Below, piece after piece: positions 34,199-42,868 of a stretch of DNA of 64,000 bases. The notes beneath the pieces are model-generated. The model was not told the DNA's origin. It worked only from the letters and a program-made list of their open reading frames with translations, and did no database searches. A program made the position numbers and the translations under genes. The stretch is from positions 62,001 through 126,000 of the forward strand of contig CAOKWH010000001.1 of NCBI GenBank assembly GCA_948473085.1, written 5' to 3'. Positions within the stretch are counted from its first letter, which is position 1. Each line of letters opens with the position of its first letter. This DNA is from an uncultured Clostridia bacterium (lineage in GTDB: Bacteria > Bacillota > Clostridia > Oscillospirales > Ruminococcaceae).

Positions 34199-35059
34199 TC
34201 ATTTTTTCCGCCCGTTCAGCACCAGGCGTTCCATGAGCGTGATACAGCGGTACATCACCACTGCCATCAGCGCCAGGATGATAACGCCTGTCATAACCAG
34301 ATCCAGCTGAAACACCTGCCCGCCATAGACAATCAGGTAGCCCAGCCCCGCCTTGGAAACCAAAAACTCTCCGGCAATGACCCCCACCAGCGAAAGGCCA
34401 ATGTTAATTTTCAGCGAGGCAAACAGGGTGGAAATGTTGGACGGAAAGACAATTTTTTGGAATACCTGGCGCCGGTTGGCCCCAAAGGTCTGGGCCATTT
34501 TGAGCAGCTCCGGATCGGTGCTGTTAAAGCCCTCCAGCATCTCCAATACTGTTACAATCATGGAAATGGCCACTGCCATGACCACAATAGCCCGGGTGCC
34601 CGCACCCACCCAGATGATAATAACCGGGCCCAGGGCAATTTTGGGCAGGCTGTTGAGCACCACCAGATAGGGTTCCAGCACCTTGGAGAGCAGCTCAGAC
34701 TGCCACAGCAGCACAGCCAGCAGCACGCCGCCAAAGGCGCCGATGGTAAACCCGGTTAGCGTTTCGTACAAGGTAACCCACATGTGCATAACAATATGGT
34801 TATCCGCCAGGGAAAACAGCGTTTTTAAAATGCGGGAGGGGCTGCTCATAATAAAACTGTCAATCCAGCCCTGGCGCGCCCCCAATTCCCAGAAAAACAG
34901 GAACAACAATAACAGGCCCACCCGGCTGATGGCAATGAGTTGGCGCTCCTGCTGTATCCGGCGCAGATAAACCCGGCGCTCCGGCGAAATATCGGCCCTG
35001 GCAAGGGGGCTTGGGGCGAACGCAATGCCGCCTGGAGGTGTGCTTACACTATGCTTCAT
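34199..35059 (-). CDS. ABC transporter permease, SsuC/TauC type
   Basis: Membrane channel of the importer. From ATG 35059 it is 286 aa with six helices and the binding-protein-dependent signature (EGFNSTDPELLKMAQTFGANRRQVFQKIVFP), which docks the ATPase. AAGGAG lies about ten bases before the ATG; GTG 35065 is an alternative. It overlaps the ATPase gene by 11 bases. A much longer frame upstream is only the antisense phase of the ATPase gene. Confidence 0.92.
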   Translation of the reverse strand: MKHSVSTPPGGIAFAPSPLARADISPERRVYLRRIQQERQLIAISRVGLLLLFLFFWELGARQGWIDSFIMSSPSRILKTLFSLADNHIVMHMWVTLYETLTGFTIGAFGGVLLAVLLWQSELLSKVLEPYLVVLNSLPKIALGPVIIIWVGAGTRAIVVMAVAISMIVTVLEMLEGFNSTDPELLKMAQTFGANRRQVFQKIVFPSNISTLFASLKINIGLSLVGVIAGEFLVSKAGLGYLIVYGGQVFQLDLVMTGVIILALMAVVMYRCITLMERLVLNGRKK

Positions 35060-35819
35060 TTCCACGCAGCTCCTTCCATATCTCACTGAAGTATTGGTTA
35101 AAATGCGGGTCATCCCGCCGGGCCAGCGGGGTAAGATGGTCCTTCTCAAACTCGATGGGGTGCACGCTCCGAACATGGGCGGGGCGGCCGCTGAGCACCA
35201 CAACCCGGTCGGACATGCTGATGCTTTCGGGAATATCGTGGGTAACCATGACCATGGTTTTCCCCTCCCGGCGCAGGATGGAGTAGATATCGTCGGTCAC
35301 TTCCAGGCGGGTTTGATAGTCCAGGGCGGAAAACGCCTCATCCAGCAGGAAAATTTCCGGCTTCACAGCCAGGGTGCGGATGAGTGCGGCCCGCTGGCGC
35401 ATGCCGCCGGAGAGCTGCGAGGGGTATTTATCCCGAAATTCGTACAGTCCATAGGTTTTAAGAAGCCCTTCTGCATATTCTATGTTCTCCGGTGTTAAAG
35501 CGTGACGGATTTCAAGCCCTAACAACACATTTTTGTAGATGGTGCGCCATTCCAGCAGGTTATCCCGCTGGAGCATATACCCCACCTTGGCGTTGGGGCC
35601 GGAAACCAGCTCCCCATCAATCATCACCCGGCCGGACGAGGGGGTCAGCATCCCCGCCATAATGGAAAGCAATGTGGATTTCCCACAGCCGCTGGGGCCA
35701 ACAATGCTGACAAACTCCCCTTCAGCTATGGCTATATCTATCTGTTCAGCGGCGGTGATTTCACCGTTTTCCGCCTGGTATTTGGCGGTAATTCCCTCCG
35801 CTGTAAGGATGTTTTTCAA
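35049..35819 (-). CDS. ABC transporter ATP-binding protein, SsuB/TauB type
   Basis: 256-aa ATPase of the importer. Walker A GPSGCGKST, Q-loop region (VGYMLQRDNLLEW), signature LSGGMRQRAAL, Walker B EIFLLDEAF with the D-loop SALD, and the switch His in VTHD. TTG start with AGAGGTG seven bases upstream. It is the first gene of the operon. The 230-base upstream region has a TATAAT (- strand, near 35868) but no clear -35 and no thiamine riboswitch. Confidence 0.93.
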   Translation of the reverse strand: MKNILTAEGITAKYQAENGEITAAEQIDIAIAEGEFVSIVGPSGCGKSTLLSIMAGMLTPSSGRVMIDGELVSGPNAKVGYMLQRDNLLEWRTIYKNVLLGLEIRHALTPENIEYAEGLLKTYGLYEFRDKYPSQLSGGMRQRAALIRTLAVKPEIFLLDEAFSALDYQTRLEVTDDIYSILRREGKTMVMVTHDIPESISMSDRVVVLSGRPAHVRSVHPIEFEKDHLTPLARRDDPHFNQYFSEIWKELRGNEA

Positions 35820-35974
35820 TGCTCATCACCTCTTTGGATTGGTTTGTAATGAATCCTGTACAGTTCATTATATTTGCACATTCCATAAAAGGTGCTACCA
35901 ACCAGCAGAACCACTTTTCGCTTTAAAAAATGCCGGGCGAATACCACTGCCCTGCTCCCACTAAAAAAGGCAGC

Positions 35975-36009
35975 AAAAAAACAGAGCCAGGTGTTATAAA
36001 ACCTGACCC
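35975..36009 (-). terminator. Terminator after trpS
   Basis: Stem 36001-36009 with 35984-35992 (CAGGT/ACCTG core, extended with one mismatch) and T7 on the - strand from the A-run at 35975-35981, about 40 bases after the trpS stop. Confidence 0.8.
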
Positions 36010-36049
36010 TGCCCCTATGGACTAAAGGATTAAAAACTGCAAGGGAGCC

Positions 36050-37060
36050 CTACCGGATAAAGCCAATACGCTTGTATACCTTATTCAGTGTTTTCTGGGA
36101 GGTGTACATGGCCTTTTCCGCCCCCTGCCGGTAGAGGGTTTCCAGCTGAGCCTTGTCCGCCCGCAGCTGGGCAAAGCGCTCCTGCATTGGGCGAAGGTGG
36201 TCGGCCACAGCCTCGCCCACTGCCAGCTTAAAGTCGCCATATCCCTTCCCGGCAAACTCCCGCTCAGCCTCCTCAATGGTCTTGCCGGTGGCCACCGAAT
36301 AGATGGTTAGCAGGTTATTGATGCCATCCTTGCCCTCGGCATAGCGAATTTCCATATCCGAATCGGTAATGGCGCGCTTAAACTTGCGTATAATGGTATC
36401 CCGGTCATCCAGAATGGCGATGAAAGCATTCTTATTTTCATCCGACTTGGACATCTTCTTGGTGGGATCCTGAAGGGACATAATCTTGGCCCCTTCGGAC
36501 GCAGCGGGAATATACCCATCCGGCACCACGAAGGTATCGCCATACAGCTGGTTAAACCGCTGGGCAATATCCCGGGTGAGTTCCAGGTGCTGCTTCTGAT
36601 CCACGCCCACCGGCACCAGGTCGGCCTGGTACAGCAGAATATCCGCCGCCATCAGGGTGGGATAGGTAAACAGCCCGGCATTGACATTGTCGGGGTGCTT
36701 CTGGCTCTTGTCCTTAAACTGGGTCATCCGGCTCAGTTCGCCAAACTGGGTGTAGCAGTTCAGCACCCAGGCCAGCTCGGCATGGGTTTTGGCATGGCTC
36801 TGGATAAAGGCGGTGCTGCGCTCCGGGTCGATGCCGCAGGCCAAAATCAAGGCATAGGCATCTAAGATATTCTTCCGGAAAGCCGCCGGGTCCTGCCGGA
36901 CCGTGATGGCGTGCATATCCACAATGCAGTAATAGCAGTCATAATCATCCTGGAGCTTTACCCAGTTTTTTATGGCACCCAGGTAGTTGCCCAATGTCAT
37001 AATGCCGGTGGGCTGGATGCCCGAAAAGATAATCGGGCGTTTTTCAACTTGATTTTGCAT
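36050..37060 (-). CDS. trpS: Tryptophanyl-tRNA synthetase
   Basis: Charges tRNA-Trp. 336 aa, class I fold. The HIGH-equivalent is in [16 protein letters not shown] and the KMSKS loop is [10 protein letters not shown] (about 210). Other family landmarks are DMHAIT and [27 protein letters not shown] precedes the ATG. It follows an aminotransferase gene by 25 bases. I see no T-box leader next to it. Confidence 0.97.
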   Translation of the reverse strand: MQNQVEKRPIIFSGIQPTGIMTLGNYLGAIKNWVKLQDDYDCYYCIVDMHAITVRQDPAAFRKNILDAYALILACGIDPERSTAFIQSHAKTHAELAWVLNCYTQFGELSRMTQFKDKSQKHPDNVNAGLFTYPTLMAADILLYQADLVPVGVDQKQHLELTRDIAQRFNQLYGDTFVVPDGYIPAASEGAKIMSLQDPTKKMSKSDENKNAFIAILDDRDTIIRKFKRAITDSDMEIRYAEGKDGINNLLTIYSVATGKTIEEAEREFAGKGYGDFKLAVGEAVADHLRPMQERFAQLRADKAQLETLYRQGAEKAMYTSQKTLNKVYKRIGFIR

Positions 37061-37085
37061 GTGTCATTGCCTCCAAATATAGCTA

Positions 37086-38270
37086 TTAAAGCGAGCGTGT
37101 CAGCTCGCCTAAAATTTGTATTCCCCGGATAATATTTTCATCGGTGGGGGTGGAATAGTTCAGCCTGAAACAGCTGGAAAGCTGATTGGTATCGGTGAGG
37201 AACCCGGAACCGGGCACCACCAGCACCCCTGCCTGGGCGGCCCTCTGGGCAAACAGGTTGCCATCAAGCCCTTCTGGCAGCGTACACCAAAGGAACAAGC
37301 CGCCGTCCGGGCGGGTATAGCTTACCCGCCGGTCAAAAAGGCGGTCCATCTCCCCCAGCATCAGCTCACACTTGTGCCGGTATAGGGCGGCCAGGGCGGC
37401 AAGGTGGGCGTTCATGTCCCGTCCGGTAATGAAACGGTGGCAGATATGCTGGGCCAGGATAGCAGTATGGACATCGCAGGCGCTTTTTAGGGTGGTCAGC
37501 CTGGCAATTATCTCCCGGTCGGCCACCAAGTACCCCACCCGGAGCCCTGGAGCAAGAATTTTGGAAAAGCTGCCCATATACAGGACATGCCCGGTGGTAT
37601 CCAGGCTTTTAATGGGCGGGACATCCTCCCCATGAAAGCGCAAATCGCCATAGGGATTGTCCTCCAAAATAACAATATTGTACCGCACTGCCAGTTCATA
37701 GAGCCGCTGCCGCTTTTCAAGCGACATGGTAATGCCGGTGGGGTTTTGGAAATTAGGGATGGTATAGAGGAACCGTATCCGCTGGGTGCCGGACAGAACC
37801 TCCTCCAGGCGCTGGATGTCTATGCCATCCTGCTCCACCGGAATGCCAATCAGCCGGGCGCCCGCTGCCCGAAAGGCGTCCAGGCAGCCCAGGAAAGAGG
37901 GTTCCTCGCAGAGCACCACATCCCCGGGGTTGCACAGCAGCCGGGCAACCAGGTCGCCACCCTGCTGGGCGCCGGAGAGGATAATGCAGTCATCCTCCGG
38001 CCGGTTTATGCCACTGCGGGCGGCCAGCATTTCCTGCACAGCGGCCCGCAACGGCAGATAGCCCTGGGGCACACTGTATTGCAGCACACCAATGGGATCC
38101 CGCTGAAACTCCTCGGCAATAATCCGGGCCACATCATCGGCCGGAAGCGCCTCCGGCGCCGGATTGCCCGCCGCCAGCGAGATGATATTCGGATCCGCTG
38201 CCGTATCCAAAATTTTTCCTGCTGCGGAAGGCTGCAAGCTGCCGGCATGCTCGGAAAAAACAACACGCAT
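37086..38270 (-). CDS. PLP-dependent aminotransferase, class I/II
   Basis: 394-aa fold-type I aminotransferase of the 2-aminoadipate / aromatic type (as in the MocR aminotransferase domain, but without a DNA-binding domain). The PLP lysine is in GSFSKILAPGLRVGY (about 240). NPTG in IPNFQNPTGITMS, EDNPYGDLRF, and the C-terminal Arg in CFRLNYS contact substrate and cofactor. AAAAGGGGG precedes the ATG. The substrate is not predictable from sequence; being next to trpS is suggestive of aromatic amino acids but weak. Confidence 0.9.
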   Translation of the reverse strand: MRVVFSEHAGSLQPSAAGKILDTAADPNIISLAAGNPAPEALPADDVARIIAEEFQRDPIGVLQYSVPQGYLPLRAAVQEMLAARSGINRPEDDCIILSGAQQGGDLVARLLCNPGDVVLCEEPSFLGCLDAFRAAGARLIGIPVEQDGIDIQRLEEVLSGTQRIRFLYTIPNFQNPTGITMSLEKRQRLYELAVRYNIVILEDNPYGDLRFHGEDVPPIKSLDTTGHVLYMGSFSKILAPGLRVGYLVADREIIARLTTLKSACDVHTAILAQHICHRFITGRDMNAHLAALAALYRHKCELMLGEMDRLFDRRVSYTRPDGGLFLWCTLPEGLDGNLFAQRAAQAGVLVVPGSGFLTDTNQLSSCFRLNYSTPTDENIIRGIQILGELTRSL

Positions 38271-38400
38271 TTTCCATCCCCCTTTTCAAACTCAAACAAA
38301 GTATGGGAATATTTTATCACAAAATGTCATGGAAGGAAAGCGGCAAACACTTTATTATGCAAAAACCCGAAAGCAAAAGGGGAGAACTGCCTGTCCACGC

Positions 38401-38670
38401 TTAAAACGGCAGGGCAACCTTTCCGCCCTTTCCCCCCGCTGGATGGCGCTGCTTTTGCCGCTGCTGCTCCATGCGCTGGGCCAGCCGCCGGGTGTTGGAA
38501 CAAATGCCCCAAAACCCGCCTATCACCCAGCTGACCGGCAGCGCCAGCACCCATTTGCTAATCCGTGTAACTTTGAGCCGGTGCAGCCCCAGCGCCAAAA
38601 AAATCCCCATTGCCATTGTCAGGGTATTCAGTACAGTTTTAAAGAGCCATCCTATTCTTCTCAGTTTCAC
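38401..38670 (-). CDS. Small membrane protein
   Basis: 89 aa from GTG 38670 with AAAGGAG 9 bases ahead. Two hydrophobic stretches (TLTMAMGIFLALGL; WVLALPVSWVIGGFWGI), then a basic Gln/Arg/Lys-rich tail. It begins 18 bases after the rsuA-family gene. No family recognised. Confidence 0.6.
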   Translation of the reverse strand: MKLRRIGWLFKTVLNTLTMAMGIFLALGLHRLKVTRISKWVLALPVSWVIGGFWGICSNTRRLAQRMEQQRQKQRHPAGGKGGKVALPF

Positions 38671-38688
38671 TGCCTATTCTCCTTTCTA

Positions 38689-39405
38689 TTACAGCCAGTT
38701 TCCCACCAGCTGTTTCAGTTCCGCCTCTGTCAGCTCCCGGCAGGCGCCCAGCGGCAGCGCCGGGTCCAGCGGCAGGCCGCCAATCTGCTCCCGTTTAAGG
38801 TACAGCACCTTGTGGCCAAACCGCTCAAACATCCGCTTGATTTGATGGTACATCCCCTCGCAGATAATCACCGAAACCCGGGGGTTTTCCCCATTCTCCA
38901 AAATACTCAGCTGGGCCGGCAGTGTGGTATCGCCGCCGCCAATGTCCACCCCTTTTTGAAACTCCTCTGCCACTGCGGAAGCTATGGGGCTGTCCAAAAT
39001 GGCGGTGTAGCGTTTGGGCAGCTTATTTTTGGGAGCCAAAATACGGTGGGCAAACGCCCCATCGTCGGTTATCAGCACAAACCCCTCGGTATCCTTGTCC
39101 AGCCGCCCGGCCGGGAAAAGGTTTTTCCGGCGCAGTTCTGGCGGGACAAGATCCAGCACTGTGGGCTGGCGCCGGTCCTCAGTGGCGGACACCACCCCCT
39201 GGGGCTTGTGCAGCATGAGATAGATATGCTCCTTCACAAGGAGCGGGCGCCCATCCACCTCCACCTGGTCCTGGGCGGGGTCCAGCCGCAGGTCGGCTGT
39301 GCGCGCCACTGCGCCATTCACCGCCACACGGCCCCGGCGCACCATCTCCTTCACCTCCCGGCGGGAGAGGGTGCCCTGTCCCGCCAGCAGTTTATCCAAA
39401 CGCAT
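38689..39405 (-). CDS. rsuA: Pseudouridine synthase, RsuA family (16S rRNA)
   Basis: Isomerises a uridine in rRNA. An N-terminal S4 RNA-binding domain (MRLDKLLAGQGTLSRREVKE) is followed by the catalytic domain with the essential Asp in AGRLDKDTEGF, then the KRYTA and EGMYHQIKRMF motifs. From ATG 39405 it is 238 aa, the RsuA length. ATG codons at 39414 and 39417 lie too close to the AAGGGA site, and a GTG at 39432 has none. RsuA versus RluB/RluF specificity is inferred from length. Confidence 0.9.
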   Translation of the reverse strand: MRLDKLLAGQGTLSRREVKEMVRRGRVAVNGAVARTADLRLDPAQDQVEVDGRPLLVKEHIYLMLHKPQGVVSATEDRRQPTVLDLVPPELRRKNLFPAGRLDKDTEGFVLITDDGAFAHRILAPKNKLPKRYTAILDSPIASAVAEEFQKGVDIGGGDTTLPAQLSILENGENPRVSVIICEGMYHQIKRMFERFGHKVLYLKREQIGGLPLDPALPLGACRELTEAELKQLVGNWL

Positions 39406-39503
39406 CTTTGCCATCATTCCCTTCTGTTCCACCGGAGAAACCAGTGTCTTTCTGTTGCCAGCATAACACAGCGGGGGAAATTTCTCAAGAGCAGAATGCG
39501 GTC

Positions 39504-40046
39504 TTATTCTTCCGGGGCAAAGGTGCTCTGGCTCTCCCCAGGCAGCCCCAGCCAGACCGAAGCAGAGGAGTCAAACCCGTGCATAAACCCATCCGCCGAT
39601 GACGAACTGATGTCGCCCCCAATAATCCGGTCCTTGTACACCAGCAGGGTAATGCGGGCGTCCTGCACACCGCCGGGATAGTTTAAAATTTCGTACACAT
39701 ACCGGCGGCACTCCCGGCCCCGGTGCCGGCTGAGATCAAACCCCTGCTGCTTTTGGATATAGTTGTACTTTTCATACTCCTCGTTGAACTCGGATGGGAT
39801 GAGGATACTGCGCACCTCAATAGGTTCTTCCGAAACCTCCCAGCCATAGGCGGCCATAAAGTCCCGGCGCTGCTGCTCATTTGCCGCCGCCGTATCCACC
39901 CGCCGGGGCGTTGCCCGGCTCTCGGTGGAGATACTGCTGCTCCACAGGGCCTCCTTGGCGCAAAACGCCCCGGCACCCACCAGTACAGTGAGCAGAAGCA
40001 CTGCCGACAGGCGCCTTTTGTCAAACCGAACCGAAATACTAAACAT
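39504..40046 (-). CDS. DUF4830-type membrane-anchored protein
   Basis: 180 aa with an N-terminal membrane anchor (about 11-30, RLSAVLLLTVLVGAGAFCA) and an extracytoplasmic domain (RRDFMAAYGWEVSEEPIEVRS, VYEILNYPGG, LLVYKDRIIGGDI) that fits the DUF4830 family of clostridia. GGAGGGGGATT precedes the ATG. Function unknown. Confidence 0.8.
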   Translation of the reverse strand: MFSISVRFDKRRLSAVLLLTVLVGAGAFCAKEALWSSSISTESRATPRRVDTAAANEQQRRDFMAAYGWEVSEEPIEVRSILIPSEFNEEYEKYNYIQKQQGFDLSRHRGRECRRYVYEILNYPGGVQDARITLLVYKDRIIGGDISSSSADGFMHGFDSSASVWLGLPGESQSTFAPEE

Positions 40047-40175
40047 GCCAATCCCCCTCCAGTTTATCCCCCGTCCTGGGTTATCCGGGACAGGCCCGCC
40101 CTTTGCCTCTGGATATATTTTCTATCTCCCATGGCAAATTTTGCAGGTTGGATTTCCAATTATATTTATTCTTTG

Positions 40176-40204
40176 TTGATTATTCCTAAAATCAATGCTA
40201 TAAT
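40176..40204 (+). promoter_or_regulatory. Sigma-A-type promoter of the cytidylate-kinase-like gene
   Basis: TTGATT (40176-40181), 17-base spacer, TATAAT (40199-40204), with the same -35 as the promoter at 32388. A TATAAT on the opposite strand near 40160 may serve the divergent DUF4830 gene. Confidence 0.75.
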
Positions 40205-40272
40205 AGAGGTGTAAAGATGGTTTAAATGGCTGTAAGAGCTGTTTATATGTATATACGAAAGAAGGGCTGTTT

Positions 40273-40899
40273 ATGAAAAACAACACAATCATTACCATTA
40301 GCCGGCAATATGGATCGGGCGGGCGGGAGATTGGAAAGCGTTTGGCTGAAAAGCTCGGCATTCCGTTCTATGATAAGGAGCTTATCACCCTGGCAGCCCA
40401 GCAGAGCGGCTATTCCGAGCACTTGTTTGAAAAGAGCGACAAGGGCGCTACCAACAGCCTGCTTTACTCCCTTTCCATGTATGGCAATACCATGGGGCTG
40501 TACGATATGCCCCTGAACGATAAGCTGTTTATTGCCCAGTCCCAAACCATCAAAAATGTGGCTGAGCAGGGGCCGTGCGTTATTGTGGGCCGCTGTGCCG
40601 ACTATGTGCTCCGGGGCCACCCCCATGTGCTGAATGTATTTATCCACTCGGATATGGAAAGCAAGATTAAGCGCGTGGTGGAGGAATACGGCGTAGAGAG
40701 CGACAATGTTATGGACCTCATCAACAAGACGGATAAACGCCGCGCCAACTATTATAACTATTACACCGGGATGAAGTGGGGCCGCGCAGAGAACTACCAC
40801 CTTGCACTGCGCACCGACTGTGTGGGCATTGATGGCGCCGTAGCTACACTGGCCCAATTTATTGAGGCGCAGAACGCCTTGACAAACGAAAATGACTAA
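40273..40899 (+). CDS. Cytidylate kinase-like family protein
   Basis: 208-aa P-loop protein of the cytidylate-kinase-like family (as in PF13189). The nucleotide-binding loop is ISRQYGSGGREIGKRLAEKL at the N-terminus; VIVGRCADYVL and the Arg/Lys-rich lid (NKTDKRRANYYNYYTG) follow. Phosphorylation of a nucleotide is expected, but the substrate is not established for this group. A monocistronic gene with its own promoter and terminator. Confidence 0.88.
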   Translation: MKNNTIITISRQYGSGGREIGKRLAEKLGIPFYDKELITLAAQQSGYSEHLFEKSDKGATNSLLYSLSMYGNTMGLYDMPLNDKLFIAQSQTIKNVAEQGPCVIVGRCADYVLRGHPHVLNVFIHSDMESKIKRVVEEYGVESDNVMDLINKTDKRRANYYNYYTGMKWGRAENYHLALRTDCVGIDGAVATLAQFIEAQNALTNEND

Positions 40900-40925
40900 T
40901 CCCCCTCCTTCCATTTAACCCCCAT

Positions 40926-40965
40926 AAAAACAGCAGCCAGGACTAAGATCCTGGCTGCTGTTTTT
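40926..40965. terminator. Bidirectional terminator
   Basis: Perfect 17-bp stem (40926-40942 with 40949-40965, loop 6) including the A5/T5 ends, between convergent genes. Confidence 0.92.
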
Positions 40966-40983
40966 CTCTTATAAAGGAAAAGT

Positions 40984-41523
40984 TTAATAGTTCTGGGAGT
41001 GGACCTCAAAAAAGCCTTGGGCCTTTTTACACAGCGGGCAGATTTTCGGGGCAGTATCGCCCTCGTGGATGTGGCCACAGTAGCGGCAAATCCACACCTT
41101 TTTCTCCTCCCGCTTGTAGAGGGTGCCGTTATCCAAATACTCCACCAGCTCGTTATAGCGTTCCTCGTGCTCCTTTTCCACCCGGCCCACCAGGTCAAAT
41201 GCAGCCGCCAGCTGGGTATACCCTTCCTCCCGGGCAATCTGGGCATAGTCCTTATACATACTGCTCCATTCAAAATTTTCCCCGGCGGCAGCATCCCGCA
41301 AATTGGCCGGTGTATCCGGGATTGCCCCCTCGTGGATGGCCTCCAGCCACAGCGATGCGTGGGCATATTCGTTTTCGGATGTGGCCCGGAAAATATCGGC
41401 AATCAGCTCATACCCCTGCTCCCGGGCCTTCTGGGCATAGACCATATACTTCACCCTGGCCTGGCTCTCCCCTGCGAAGGCTGACATCAGGTTGGCCCAG
41501 GTTCTGCTCTCTTTAAATTCCAT
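40984..41523 (-). CDS. rbr: Rubrerythrin
   Basis: Non-haem iron peroxidase of anaerobes that reduces hydrogen peroxide. 179 aa: a ferritin-like four-helix diiron domain (FAGESQARVKY, ENEYAHASLW, EKEHEERY) and a C-terminal rubredoxin-like domain with two CxxC pairs (ICRYCG, ICPLCK). GAAGGAGGAG precedes the ATG. I could not identify a convincing PerR box in the short upstream region. Confidence 0.96.
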   Translation of the reverse strand: MEFKESRTWANLMSAFAGESQARVKYMVYAQKAREQGYELIADIFRATSENEYAHASLWLEAIHEGAIPDTPANLRDAAAGENFEWSSMYKDYAQIAREEGYTQLAAAFDLVGRVEKEHEERYNELVEYLDNGTLYKREEKKVWICRYCGHIHEGDTAPKICPLCKKAQGFFEVHSQNY

Positions 41524-41586
41524 ACAACGCTCCTCCTTCTATTTGTGGATAGCGATAGTATGGCCGCTCTGTTCCGCCCTTATGCA

Positions 41587-41635
41587 ACAAACCGCCGCTT
41601 TGCCCATGGTTTGGACAAAACGGCGGCTACTTTTT
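41587..41635. terminator. Hairpin between tetR and rubrerythrin
   Basis: 11-bp stem with one G:T pair (41592-41602 with 41616-41626). T5 follows on the + strand; a weaker TTTGTT follows on the - strand, the direction needed to end tetR. Confidence 0.6.
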
Positions 41636-41641
41636 AGCAAT

Positions 41642-42187
41642 CTATGACGGCTGGCAGGGGAACCGGCCGTTAATGAGTTTTTTAATGGTAGTTACTGCCG
41701 CCTCCGGGTCGGTGCGCATATCCTGCGTCACCCAATCGGTGACAATACCAATAAGCGCGTAGGAATAAAATTTGGCTGCAAACTGGCGCTCCTCCGGGGT
41801 AAGATTCTGGACAGCGTTTTTCTCAATAATTTCCCCCAATGCCGACTGGTAAAAATCCAATAGACAGCTCACAAACGAGTTTTGCCCCTGAAAGCGCAGC
41901 ACATTGGTATAAAAGGCCCGGTTATCCTGCAGATAGCAGAATAGCCTGGTCAGCGCCTTAGCCCAGCCATATTCTCCGGTGGCGGCTTCGGCAATTGGTG
42001 TAATCTCGGTGTAAAAAATCCAGTTTACAAGCTCGTATTTATCCTGGAAATGATAATAAAAGGTGTTGCGGCTGACCCCACAGCTGTCAGTAATATCAGT
42101 CACTGTAATTTTATCAAACGCTTTGGTTTCCATCACCTTTTTTATTCCATCGGCCAGAACCCTTTTGGTTAGCTCTGAATTTGCCAC
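41642..42187 (-). CDS. TetR/AcrR-family transcriptional regulator (DhaS-like)
   Basis: 181 aa. The N-terminal helix-turn-helix is KITVTDITDSCGVSRNTFYYHF, followed by DKYELVNWIF, as in the DhaS/SACE_7040 subgroup. The ligand-binding C-terminus is divergent. GTG start with AAGGAGG upstream. Target genes are not evident: rubrerythrin lies downstream behind a hairpin, and the acidic membrane protein upstream has its own promoter. Confidence 0.88.
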   Translation of the reverse strand: MANSELTKRVLADGIKKVMETKAFDKITVTDITDSCGVSRNTFYYHFQDKYELVNWIFYTEITPIAEAATGEYGWAKALTRLFCYLQDNRAFYTNVLRFQGQNSFVSCLLDFYQSALGEIIEKNAVQNLTPEERQFAAKFYSYALIGIVTDWVTQDMRTDPEAAVTTIKKLINGRFPCQPS

Positions 42188-42229
42188 TCTGCTTTCCTCC
42201 TTGTTTAATCAAATAAAGCCACAGTTTAA

Positions 42230-42259
42230 ATTATATATTCTTTTACCGGACCAGGTCAA
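42230..42259 (-). promoter_or_regulatory. Promoter of tetR-family gene
   Basis: On the - strand TTGACC (42254-42259), 18-base spacer, TATAAT (42230-42235). The remaining A/T-rich spacer to 42426 shows no gene. Confidence 0.6.
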
Positions 42260-42426
42260 GAGCAAAAAGCACAAAAGTTTACAAAATCCGATACGATTTT
42301 ACTATATGTATACTGCTTTTAATCATCTGTTCACACTATCGCTCACATTTGTTTATATTTTGCGCTTTCCAAAAGCCAAAACAGAAAAATATATGTTTTT
42401 TGTCCTCCACCGCCATACAGGGAAAG

Positions 42427-42460
42427 AAAAAGGGGGCCCTGGAACAATGTCCAGAGCCCC
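42427..42460 (-). terminator. Terminator after the acidic membrane protein
   Basis: Stem 42450-42460 with 42433-42443 (11 bp, one G:T) followed on the - strand by T5. Confidence 0.85.
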
Positions 42461-42476
42461 GCTTGTCCTGTTTCGA

Positions 42477-42728
42477 TTACGCCTCGGGCTGTTCGGTCTC
42501 ACCGGGATGCTCGATTACCACCGACTCCTCGGCATCGGCGTCGATGTCACACTCGCCGCAGTAATCGTCCCAATCCTCATCCTCAAAGTCAAAGTCGTAC
42601 TCATCATAATCGTCGTCGCCAATGAGATGGCAGCCGTTCTTGCTGATGTAGATTGCAATAGCGGCCAGGGCGCCCGCTACAAAGATTGCAAACGCTGCCA
42701 GGGAAATCCAGATACTCTTTTTCATCAT
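42477..42728 (-). CDS. Small acidic membrane protein
   Basis: 83 aa: one N-terminal membrane helix (WISLAAFAIFVAGALAAIAIYI), then a very acidic tail dominated by Asp and Glu with a CGEC pair (DDYCGECDID). AAAAGGAG precedes two adjacent ATG codons (42728, 42725). No family recognised. The promoter and terminator support a real, separately transcribed gene. Confidence 0.75.
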   Translation of the reverse strand: MMKKSIWISLAAFAIFVAGALAAIAIYISKNGCHLIGDDDYDEYDFDFEDEDWDDYCGECDIDADAEESVVIEHPGETEQPEA

Positions 42729-42797
42729 AACAACTCCTTTTGGGGTTTATTCACATGACATGGTGCCACAGTCCTATTCTTTGGTGGAACTATTACT

Positions 42798-42826
42798 ATT
42801 ATAATTCTTTTGCAGAAAAACTACAA
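42798..42826 (-). promoter_or_regulatory. Probable promoter of the acidic membrane protein gene
   Basis: On the - strand TTGTAG (42821-42826), 17-base spacer, TATAAT (42798-42803). The -35 is weak. Confidence 0.45.
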
Positions 42827-42868
42827 CTGTTTTCGGATTTTTCTGTGCCAAAACCATATTTTTCTGCA

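Noticed and set aside
35820..36049. Thiamine riboswitch ahead of the NMT1-type ABC importer
   Set aside because: No CTGAGA or other TPP-riboswitch core is present, so the substrate stays open.
37061..38400. T-box leader for trpS
   Set aside because: Only 25 bases separate trpS from the upstream aminotransferase, and no T-box sequence is seen before that gene.
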